Source: Clostridia bacterium (lineage in GTDB: Bacteria; Bacillota; Clostridia; RUG12999). Taken from it: a DNA stretch of 7,612 nt. Under the pieces are notes generated by a model. That model worked only from the letters and a program-made list of their open reading frames with translations, was not told where the DNA came from and ran no database searches. The translations under genes were made by a program, and so were the position numbers. The stretch spans positions 1 to 7,612 of the forward strand of contig JAFVVU010000233.1 in NCBI GenBank assembly GCA_017502065.1, given 5' to 3'. Position 1 is the first letter of the stretch; each line of letters opens with the position of its first letter. Positions 1 through 6,451 of this stretch are shown piece by piece.

Positions 1-212
1 CAAGCGCCGCAAAGTGAACATTCGTAAACGTCGTTTATTATGTCTTCGGAATATTCAACGGAATCACGTGCAACAAGGGAAAGACCGAGGGCACGTGCTC
101 GTGCAGTATTTCTTTCAAGCCCCGTTGCATTGCCGATGGGACAAACATGGTGACACATCCAGCAAAAACGGCAGCTGTCTATATGTTCTTTTGATTTATT
201 AGTAAATTGCAT
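1..212 (-). CDS. 4Fe-4S dicluster protein (GlcF/HdrC-like), N-terminal part only
   Basis: This is a partial gene running off the window at base 1, with 70 complete codons visible. Translation from the ATG at 212-210 gives a CxxCxxCxxxCP motif at residues 14-25 (C14, C17, C20, C24, P25), the classical ligand set of a 4Fe-4S ferredoxin-like cluster. A second cysteine set begins at C65 and C68, and the cut codon TG- would fit C71, so a second cluster is likely. This spacing resembles the dicluster domain of GlcF, GlpC, LldE and HdrC-type proteins, which accept electrons from a flavin dehydrogenase. The start is firm: AGGAGG at 226-221 lies 8 bases upstream and overlaps the stop codon of the FAD oxidoreductase gene, so the two are almost certainly co-transcribed and work together. 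What follows the clusters (CCG domains, membrane segments) cannot be seen. Family is confident; the exact subfamily is open. Confidence 0.85.
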   Translation of the reverse strand, partial: MQFTNKSKEHIDSCRFCWMCHHVCPIGNATGLERNTARARALGLSLVARDSVEYSEDIINDVYECSLCGA

Positions 213-225
213 CGTAAATACCTCC

Positions 226-1650
226 TTATAATCCAAGCTTGAACGGATTCATAATGCCATTGGGGTCAAGCTGCTTTTTAATTCCTTCAAACACTTGCAT
301 AGCAGGTCCGTACTGTTCTTTCATAAGTCTGCCAAGCTTGATACCTACACCGTGGTGGTCGTTTACAACACCACCGTTTGCAAGTGCTGTTCTTACGCCG
401 CAATTCCATATTGCCTGATGGAGTCGGAATGCTTCGTGCGGATCCTGAGGAACCTTATCACCGTCAACGATGAATCTGTCGTAAATCATACAACCCCATT
501 CATACCAATGTGAGAAGTGAGCAATAAATTTAGCCTGTGGGAAGTTTGTTTCGATTGCTTCTTTCATTGCCCAGTATATTTTTTCGATTTTGTCATAGGG
601 AGCAATAGTGTCCATTGTACCAAAACACTGTGGAATATCCATCATATGTCCCGGATAGAAGAAGGTAATCTTTTCTTTCCACCACTTTTCACCGTATTCT
701 CCGCCCAAATCTTCTGCACCGTATTTGTTGAAAGTTTCAAGAAGGATTTTCATTTCAAGGTCTGCCATTTCTTTAACGCCTTCGATGGCTATATTCATAA
801 ATGCACCTTTCTTTTCAACTCCTACAATCTTCTTGATAAGTGATACGGTTTCTGCTTCGTCATAAAGACGCATAACGGACGGTTTGAATTTCTGTAAAAG
901 CTCACGGCTTGCATTAAATGCATCTGTCATATTGTGGAATAAAAAGCCTCTGAACTGTCTTGATTCAGGCTGTTCATATATTCTCATCTGAGCTTTTGTC
1001 ATAACACCGAGTGTACCTTCAGAACCAATGAAAATCTGGTTAAGGTCAGGGCCTGCAGCGTGTTTCGGAGCAGGGGAGGTTTCAATAATATCACCATTAG
1101 GAAGAACAACCTCCATCTGAAGAACCATATCGTCTATTTTTCCATATTTTGTAGAAGAAACACCGATGCCTCTGTGAGCAAGGAATCCTCCTACTGTGGA
1201 ACATGTAAGAGATGACGGATAGTGCATTGTTGCATAACCTTTTTCGTTGGCTGCCCACTCAATATGCTTATAAATAGCACCGGTACCGCATTCTATGTAC
1301 ATACTCTGTTCATTTACATCATAAATTTTATTCATTCTCTTTGTGTCAAGAACAATACCACCGCAAACGGGAATAGCACCACCCTGAGTTCCGCCGCCTG
1401 CACCCCATGTTGTAACGGGAATTTTGTAATAATTGGCTATTTTAAGTACTGCCGAAACTTCTTTTGCATTTTTCGGTGCTACAATAAAGTCACCTTCAGG
1501 CATACGAAGTCCGCGGTCTGCCCACATTCTGGAAAGCCAGAAATAGTCAACGCTGTGTGCGAGTTTGTCGATTGTTCTTGTTGAACAGTTTTCTCTTCCG
1601 ACAGCATCCTCTAATTCAGTTGCAATCACATCAAATAAAAAGTCTGTCAT
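226..1650 (-). CDS. FAD-binding oxidoreductase, GlcD / alkyl-DHAP-synthase-like
   Basis: A full-length 474-residue member of the vanillyl-alcohol-oxidase flavoprotein superfamily. The FAD_binding_4 half shows the pyrophosphate-binding loop (residues 83-91, GAGGGTQGG), a second FAD segment at 145-155 (PSSLTCSTVGG), and the FIGSEGTLGV signature at 207-216. The FAD-oxidase C-terminal half ends in the usual LDPNGIMNPFKLGL tail (461-474). Several C-terminal features recall alkyldihydroxyacetonephosphate synthase more than glycolate oxidase: an 'MRLYDEAE' arginine (R261), a 'HFSHWYEWG' segment (378-386) and a paired-histidine 'DHHGVG' (431-436), where GlcD-like enzymes usually have GEHGIG. The downstream Fe-S gene argues for a dehydrogenase oxidising a hydroxy acid or polyol rather than ether-lipid synthesis, but the substrate is unknown. 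No signal peptide, so cytoplasmic. The ATG at 1650 has GAGAGG at 1664-1659. A TTGCAC/TATTTA pair just upstream is too weak to call a promoter. Confidence 0.9.
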   Translation of the reverse strand: MTDFLFDVIATELEDAVGRENCSTRTIDKLAHSVDYFWLSRMWADRGLRMPEGDFIVAPKNAKEVSAVLKIANYYKIPVTTWGAGGGTQGGAIPVCGGIVLDTKRMNKIYDVNEQSMYIECGTGAIYKHIEWAANEKGYATMHYPSSLTCSTVGGFLAHRGIGVSSTKYGKIDDMVLQMEVVLPNGDIIETSPAPKHAAGPDLNQIFIGSEGTLGVMTKAQMRIYEQPESRQFRGFLFHNMTDAFNASRELLQKFKPSVMRLYDEAETVSLIKKIVGVEKKGAFMNIAIEGVKEMADLEMKILLETFNKYGAEDLGGEYGEKWWKEKITFFYPGHMMDIPQCFGTMDTIAPYDKIEKIYWAMKEAIETNFPQAKFIAHFSHWYEWGCMIYDRFIVDGDKVPQDPHEAFRLHQAIWNCGVRTALANGGVVNDHHGVGIKLGRLMKEQYGPAMQVFEGIKKQLDPNGIMNPFKLGL

Positions 1651-1696
1651 CTTGATTACCTCTCTTTATGTAAATAATTTGTTTTAATTCACGTGC

Positions 1697-1729
1697 AAAA
1701 AGCAATCTCACCTCAGAAAGATTGCTTTT
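1697..1729 (-). terminator. Rho-independent terminator, perfect 11-bp stem
   Basis: The arms AAAAGCAATCT (1698-1708) and AGATTGCTTTT (1719-1729) are exact inverted complements around a 10-base loop. Read on the minus strand, the hairpin begins about 31 bases after the stop of the secreted-protein gene (1761) and ends in a short T run (TTTTT to 1697), so it should end that transcript before the FAD gene. The stem has few G-C pairs and the T run is only five bases, so some read-through into the FAD/Fe-S genes is possible. The arms are A/T-flanked on both sides, but no plus-strand gene ends here, so a bidirectional role is not needed. Confidence 0.75.
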
Positions 1730-1760
1730 GCGCTTTTATAAAGGAAAGAAAAATAGGAGA

Positions 1761-2789
1761 TTAATACAATATTGCATTAATCGGAATGATATTTAGAAAA
1801 CTATCCCACAGAAATACTTTGTAAGTATATCCCGAGGAGAGGGGAATAGTTTCTGTTGCTAAGTCAAAAACTCCGCCTTCGTATTGGTTGCCAAAAGTTG
1901 AAGCAATATCCGAAAGGCGTCCTTCAGTGTCGTATACTGCAATAATAAGTGTAAGCGCAGGGTATCCGACAGATTTTTTGTAATATGTCATTTCACCGGA
2001 AATGGTGTTGTTTTCGATTGTAATTTTTGGTTTGGAGATTATAGTATCTTTTGTATGGACAAGCTTGATACTGTTTACAAAAATGTAATTTGTGCCGGCT
2101 ACTATAGAAAGTCCGTCGGTACTGTCTGCTGCAAAATAATAAGTACCAAGATTTATCCAGCTGCCACATTCGCCTGAAAAGAATATGTCGGTAACGTCGG
2201 TTGTTTTGCCGCCTGCAGAGACTTTTAACGAAGCACCAGATGGGATGGAAGAGTTTCCGTCGGGTTTATAGATAAACAATTCCATAAGTCCGATTTCTTC
2301 GATGGGAAAATGGATGCTTTTGCCGTCTTCGGCATTTGAAACATCGGCAATCACATTATAAAATGTATTGCTGCCGTTTTCACCCTTATTTATGCTTGGT
2401 GCCCAAAGCCCGGTTTTTTCAACCGACGGGCTGCTTACGTTTATAGTGCCTGTAGCATAAACTATGTAAAAATTGTAGGTTTCGGAAAGGGAACCATTTG
2501 CTACTGTAAGGTTTACTTTGTTAACTCCTGTATTAAGTGCAATATTAAGGGGTTCTTCTTCTATTGCATAAATTCCGTTTATGGTTATATTTGCAGTATA
2601 GTCTGATACATAAGGAGTAACAGATGCGGATTTTTCGGAAGATAATATCACATGTCCGTCAAGCTCGGTTGCAACAATATTTTCTCCGCAAACGCTTGCA
2701 CTTGTAAGCATAGTTGATGCGGAGGCAGATATTTGTAATTGTATGAGAAGAATAATAACAGAAATCAGCACAGCAAATATCTTTTTCAA
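1761..2789 (-). CDS. Secreted beta-rich multidomain protein of unknown function
   Basis: Read from the TTG at 2789 this is a 342-residue exported protein. It opens with a Sec signal peptide: MKK, a hydrophobic run to about residue 20, and a probable cut after ASA (residue 24). Three beta-rich parts follow. Residues about 58-113 resemble a cadherin-like beta-sandwich ('YTANITING...YNFYIVYA'). Residues about 127-245 resemble a golvesin-C-terminal or CBM-like domain ('WINLGTYYF' at 211-219, then a strand with 'FVNSIKLV'). The tail, about 255-342, ends in a 'YKVFLWDSFLNIIPI' strand typical of a C-terminal module seen on secreted clostridial proteins. No catalytic residues, SLH repeats or LPXTG anchor are seen, so binding or surface display is likelier than catalysis. 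The TTG is preferred to the GTG at 2822 because GGAGGGA (2801-2795) sits 5 bases before it, the lysines then lead the signal peptide, and the probable promoter overlaps the GTG region. Domain names are by eye. Confidence 0.8.
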   Translation of the reverse strand: MKKIFAVLISVIILLIQLQISASASTMLTSASVCGENIVATELDGHVILSSEKSASVTPYVSDYTANITINGIYAIEEEPLNIALNTGVNKVNLTVANGSLSETYNFYIVYATGTINVSSPSVEKTGLWAPSINKGENGSNTFYNVIADVSNAEDGKSIHFPIEEIGLMELFIYKPDGNSSIPSGASLKVSAGGKTTDVTDIFFSGECGSWINLGTYYFAADSTDGLSIVAGTNYIFVNSIKLVHTKDTIISKPKITIENNTISGEMTYYKKSVGYPALTLIIAVYDTEGRLSDIASTFGNQYEGGVFDLATETIPLSSGYTYKVFLWDSFLNIIPINAILY

Positions 2790-2794
2790 AAAAA

Positions 2795-2801
2795 TCCCTC
2801 C
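2795..2801 (-). promoter_or_regulatory. Ribosome binding site deciding a TTG start
   Basis: GGAGGGA on the minus strand, five T bases before the TTG at 2789. It lies inside the coding frame that would begin at the upstream GTG (2822), which has no comparable site. It therefore decides the start of the secreted-protein gene. Confidence 0.8.
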
Positions 2802-2826
2802 TTTTATGCATATAATCGTCACTTAT

Positions 2827-2856
2827 AGGATACCATTTTTGGAATAAATTTGTCCA
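2827..2856 (-). promoter_or_regulatory. Sigma-A type promoter with extended -10 for the secreted-protein gene
   Basis: On the minus strand the -35 TGGACA (2856-2851) is separated by 18 bases from the -10 TATCCT (2832-2827). The -10 is preceded by TGG, giving the TGn extended -10 element. Transcription would start near 2820, leaving a leader of about 30 bases before the TTG start. The fit to consensus is moderate (TATCCT is imperfect), but the position is right. Confidence 0.5.
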
Positions 2857-3090
2857 TATTAAAAAAGCTGTAAAACTATAAGAAAAAGCCAACAAAATCC
2901 GAGAATATTTTTCTTTGATGCGGTATAATAAAGTGATTTCACACCTTATGATACAATGCTGATTTTATCCGTCCCATTCACCCCACAAAAAATTCAAATA
3001 TTATATATGTAAGAATTGATTTTATGAAAAATAATAAAAAGGCGGTTAAAAGTTCGAATTATTTCTTCGAGCATAAGCTTTTTAAGCGCT

Positions 3091-3118
3091 TTGAAAAATT
3101 GGCTTTTTTTTATATTTT
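3091..3118 (+). promoter_or_regulatory. Candidate promoter for the tandem secreted-enzyme genes
   Basis: TTGAAA (3091-3096), 16 bases, then TATTTT (3113-3118). This would start transcription near 3125 and give a leader of about 80 bases. It is the best -35/-10 pair I see before 3204. In DNA this AT-rich such matches arise by chance, and TATGAT at 3153-3158 is a rival -10 with a poorer -35. Confidence 0.3.
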
Positions 3119-3166
3119 ATTGGCTAAATGCAAATGGAAAAAAGCTCGTCCGTATGATAAAATTAA

Positions 3167-3182
3167 CGTAGGAAATTCTACG
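3167..3182 (+). promoter_or_regulatory. Small hairpin just upstream of the ribosome binding site
   Basis: CGTAG, six bases, CTACG: a 5-bp perfect stem ending 8 bases before the GGAGAGG site. It could protect the 5' end of the message or influence ribosome access, or be a short operator. There is no T run, so it is not a terminator. A stem this short can arise by chance. Confidence 0.25.
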
Positions 3183-3190
3183 CAAAAAAA

Positions 3191-3197
3191 GGAGAGG
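3191..3197 (+). promoter_or_regulatory. Ribosome binding site deciding the start at 3204
   Basis: GGAGAGG, six bases before the ATG at 3204. It lies within the longer open frame from 3024 and marks the internal ATG, which opens a clean signal peptide, as the true start. Confidence 0.85.
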
Positions 3198-3203
3198 CCA
3201 CTG

Positions 3204-6200
3204 ATGAAATTTATAAGAAGCGCGGCGTGGTTGATTGTACTTGCAATTTTTGCTCTTAACATTATAAATGTTGGTGCGGTCAATGCAGAAGAAACATATA
3301 CTAACATATTGCTTAAGCCCGAAGAATTTTCCATAACTGACACCTCGCCCGATTGCAGGGATAAAATTATTTCAAATGCGGAAAGCGGTTCTCTTTTCAG
3401 AACGTTACGGTATTCGCTGTATGATTCGGCAATCCAGAAATATAATGATGTGCAGCCGGCAAAGCCTATGGTGGCAACCATTGAAATCACTGAAGCAGGT
3501 TACTACAACATTTGGGGCTATGCGGCAAACAATCTTGTCGGAACAGATGCAGAAACAGGGATGGAGTATGCTTATGCTCCGCGTACGGACAAGAAAACAA
3601 AATATATACAGATAGGTGTGGATGAAACCTATATAGATACACAGTACACAAGTGATTATAACGTTTGTTATGATTGGGTATGCAGCTCACAAGCGGTATA
3701 TTTATCGGCGGGCACGCATGAAATCAAACTTACAGCACCGAAACCAAGCGCCATAATTCAACTTGTATACATTACGAACTGTTTGACACTGGAACTTAAA
3801 AGTGCTTATGATTCGGGTTATCCGCTGCCGAACTCGGCGAATTACACTGCAGATGTGGCAAATGCATATAGAACGGAGCAAATGAGTATGCTTGGCGCCT
3901 ATGCGGAGTCAAAAGGACCTGTTCCTGCAATAGATCCGGAACTTCTTGATTATGACAAACATGGCGGAACAGAAAAAACCATACCGAACTTCAGTTTCAG
4001 CTGGGAGAATTCAACCTTCAGGGGATCGGCGATATACGAATATTACACACTTGGAGGAAATGCCGGATGTTATTCCATTAAAGCGCCGGAAAATGCTACA
4101 AATAAAATGACGGGACTTCGAAGCCGTGATACGTTTGAAATGCTGCCAAACAGGAAATATCTTATTTCAGCACTTGTGTATACGGATTTTGAAAGAACCA
4201 CCTGCGAAGCAAGTTTTGGCCTTTCGGTGATTTATAATGGGGAAACACGATATTTGACATTAAAAGGTCTGGAAGATGCGAATACAGGTGAATGGAAAAG
4301 AGTGGAGCTGTATATAGATTCCCCTGCGGAAGCGGCAGCAGAAGGGGAAAACATACAGGCAAGGCTTGAAATGGCTTTGTCGGCATTTGGTACAGATGAC
4401 GTTTTGTACGTATCTGATTTACATGTGATTGAACTTCCGGTAACAGAGCTTGTACCTTACGGTGCAGGAGAGAATATGACCTATATTGGAAGCAGCGAAG
4501 CATCAAACATGTCGGTTGAAATCTGTGAAGACAGTGGAGATAAAATCACAATAGAAACAACCGGTGCAAAATATGTGTTTGATAAAGTAAGCGGTATTCT
4601 TGAAGGAACACAGCTTGTAAATGAAACTCGCAAGGTTGTAACTGTAATGTTCAATAAACCGCTGGAAGACTTGAACATATTGTCGTATTCTGATAAGGAG
4701 GCTATCCTTACAACAGGTGAAGGCGGCATGACGTTCGGTATTCAGATGGACGGAATGGTATTTATTTCAACCCATGATACCGATTTGGAAATCACCTGCA
4801 CAGCGGAAATTGCAGGCCTGTGGAACAGACTTAAGGCAGGACACCTGAATGCTATTGATGAGGTTGGAGGATTTGCGGCAAATATTGTTCTGCAGCCCGG
4901 GACCGGAAGGGTTGCAAGATGCGAAGCACTTACCGACATAGATTTTGACGGTGTTGCCAATGATACAAATTTTATAAGTAATTCAGAACCGGGTTGGGCT
5001 GTTAAATGGACTATAAGCTCGGGCGAAATGCTTGGCGTGTCTGTTTTTCCGCCAAAACCATATGACTGGGATGCATCATTCAACACTAACTATAAGATAT
5101 ACACATATAACACATTGCCGATGGATGAAAACGGCACAGCGGCAAAAACACTTGATACTGATAAAAGAACGTATGGTATAGATTACGCACTTTTATGGAA
5201 TTCGTGTTACCGTGGAAGTGCACTGTATTATGGAAATACGGTTACTCCCATCGATGAAGAGGTATATAAATTCCAGATACAGAGCATTAAAGATGCAGGC
5301 ATGAAAAGTCTTGCATACATTGGATTTTATGCGTGGAAAAGCGGAGATCCGTACGAGTATCTTAATGAAGTGAAACGCCACCGGGACGAATACGGCCTTG
5401 AAGGAGTTTATGTTGATGGCGTGCCGGATCAGGACTGGATGTCTTCCTACATATGTATGAGAGGACTAAGAGAACTGTTTCCTGACGGACCGATAATTCT
5501 TCATGCAACGGGAAAAACGGGAAACGGAGGACCACCTCTTGCGGTGCCGGATATGCTTATTCCTGCAGTTGATACCTATTCAACAGCAACTCTCCGTGGT
5601 GAGGAGGTTGTCGGTAACGGAACAGAATGGAATTACACAAGGTTTATAACAAATGGCTTTAATACCACGGGTGTGGTGGGAATACAAAAAGGTGATGCAT
5701 GGCATTACGAGGATGAACAAACTGTTATTCCACAGATAAACCAGGACATAATCAACCTGATGTCCGGAGGCAGAGCAAGATGGCAGGGAATTTCATTCTC
5801 AAAATATCTTACTGTGTTAAATACCCTGGAGGAAAATTATAAACTGAACGGTACGGATAATGATTACTTTATGGGATACTATGTACCTCTTGTAAGAACA
5901 CTTGCAAAACCAATGCTTCAGCCGTACGAAGCACAAACCGTTTTTGCGGATGATTTTGAAACCGCTTCAGTTTGGAAAAGGACGGACGGAGTTTTAATCG
6001 AAAACGGACAACTTGTTATAAGGGATAATTCGGAAGCACTGTGCAGTGCAGAGCATGGGTTTACACCTGTTGCGGGAACGGCAATTGCGGAATACAGCTT
6101 CCTTGCAGATGATGAAATAACAAGCACACAGTATCTGAAAGACAGTAAGGGAAATACGGTTCTTGCAATTCAGCTTGTAAACGGTGAAATCAGGTACCTT

Positions 6201-6437
6201 GATGGTAGTGGCGGATACAAAACGGCAGGTACCTATACAAGCGGAACATGGAATAAAATAACGGTTAAAATTGATAGAATTTCGGGAACGTATGAACTAT
6301 ATATAAATGACATTCTTACAGTAGAAGATGCAGTTTGTGCATCACAATCGGGAATTGCAAACATTGTATTTGTAACCCATAAATCGTCTGTTGGTGAAAT
6401 ACTGTTTGATAATGTAAATGTAAAACGTGAACTATAA
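3204..6437 (+). CDS. Large secreted multidomain glycoside-hydrolase-like protein
   Basis: A 1077-residue exported protein. The Sec signal peptide is MKFIRSAAW plus a hydrophobic core, with a probable cut after AVNA (about residue 29). Domains by eye, in order: (1) residues about 30-190, a CBM6/35-like galactose-binding fold ('AGYYNIWGYA' near 98, 'LSAGTHEIKLT' near 168); (2) about 235-415, a CBM4/9/22-like jelly roll ('LPNRKYLISALVYTDF' from 314); (3) about 418-640, a beta-sandwich of the kind that precedes glycoside hydrolase barrels ('AGLWNRL' with W540); (4) about 660-905, a probable TIM barrel, with 'SLAYIGFYAW' (702-711) and 'GLEGVYVDG' carrying D738, the best catalytic-acid candidate, and further acids at D790, E800 and E801; (5) 913-1077, a LamG/concanavalin-like domain ('TYELYINDILTV'). 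The role is probably extracellular glycan cleavage. Family and substrate are not recognised and D738 is inference. It is followed after 14 bases by a paralogue, so an operon is likely. Confidence 0.85.
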   Translation: MKFIRSAAWLIVLAIFALNIINVGAVNAEETYTNILLKPEEFSITDTSPDCRDKIISNAESGSLFRTLRYSLYDSAIQKYNDVQPAKPMVATIEITEAGYYNIWGYAANNLVGTDAETGMEYAYAPRTDKKTKYIQIGVDETYIDTQYTSDYNVCYDWVCSSQAVYLSAGTHEIKLTAPKPSAIIQLVYITNCLTLELKSAYDSGYPLPNSANYTADVANAYRTEQMSMLGAYAESKGPVPAIDPELLDYDKHGGTEKTIPNFSFSWENSTFRGSAIYEYYTLGGNAGCYSIKAPENATNKMTGLRSRDTFEMLPNRKYLISALVYTDFERTTCEASFGLSVIYNGETRYLTLKGLEDANTGEWKRVELYIDSPAEAAAEGENIQARLEMALSAFGTDDVLYVSDLHVIELPVTELVPYGAGENMTYIGSSEASNMSVEICEDSGDKITIETTGAKYVFDKVSGILEGTQLVNETRKVVTVMFNKPLEDLNILSYSDKEAILTTGEGGMTFGIQMDGMVFISTHDTDLEITCTAEIAGLWNRLKAGHLNAIDEVGGFAANIVLQPGTGRVARCEALTDIDFDGVANDTNFISNSEPGWAVKWTISSGEMLGVSVFPPKPYDWDASFNTNYKIYTYNTLPMDENGTAAKTLDTDKRTYGIDYALLWNSCYRGSALYYGNTVTPIDEEVYKFQIQSIKDAGMKSLAYIGFYAWKSGDPYEYLNEVKRHRDEYGLEGVYVDGVPDQDWMSSYICMRGLRELFPDGPIILHATGKTGNGGPPLAVPDMLIPAVDTYSTATLRGEEVVGNGTEWNYTRFITNGFNTTGVVGIQKGDAWHYEDEQTVIPQINQDIINLMSGGRARWQGISFSKYLTVLNTLEENYKLNGTDNDYFMGYYVPLVRTLAKPMLQPYEAQTVFADDFETASVWKRTDGVLIENGQLVIRDNSEALCSAEHGFTPVAGTAIAEYSFLADDEITSTQYLKDSKGNTVLAIQLVNGEIRYLDGSGGYKTAGTYTSGTWNKITVKIDRISGTYELYINDILTVEDAVCASQSGIANIVFVTHKSSVGEILFDNVNVKREL

Positions 6438-6451
6438 GCGGGAGGGATTTT

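Larger units (their letters stand above)
2857..3203. other. Divergent intergenic region with the leader of the plus-strand gene pair
   Basis: About 350 AT-rich bases between the divergent blocks, with no convincing gene. The plus-strand frame is open from an ATG at 3024 into the large secreted protein. However, that 60-residue extension is lysine-rich, has no ribosome binding site, and would bury the signal peptide, so I treat 3024-3203 as leader. TATAAT at 2924-2929 and TACAAT at 2952-2957 are good -10 look-alikes without a matching -35. A short GTGATTTCAC dyad (2933-2942, 4-base arms) could be an operator but is within chance expectation. No riboswitch-like fold or terminator was recognised. 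Confidence 0.5.

Noticed and set aside
14..202. A 62-codon plus-strand frame at the window edge
   Set aside because: The opposite strand encodes the Fe-S protein with a complete cysteine motif and a strong ribosome binding site; the plus-strand frame is its shadow.
295..843. Plus-strand open frames of 72 and 108 codons
   Set aside because: Both lie antisense to the well-supported FAD oxidoreductase and have no ribosome binding sites or motifs.
1690..1695. CACGTG palindrome upstream of the FAD gene
   Set aside because: A six-base palindrome occurs often by chance (another lies at 65-70 inside the Fe-S gene) and no second half-site or regulator supports an operator.
2659..2895. A 78-codon minus-strand frame overlapping the signal peptide of the secreted protein
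   Set aside because: It is in another frame of a gene with a firm start and promoter, and is Cys/Tyr/Arg rich with no domain.
2924..2929. Perfect TATAAT as a promoter for the plus-strand genes
   Set aside because: No -35-like sequence lies 15-19 bases upstream and there is no extended -10 TG, so in AT-rich DNA it is weak evidence on its own.
3110..3490. A 126-codon minus-strand frame over the start of the large enzyme
   Set aside because: It is antisense to the signal peptide and first binding module, has no ribosome binding site, and shows no recognisable motif.
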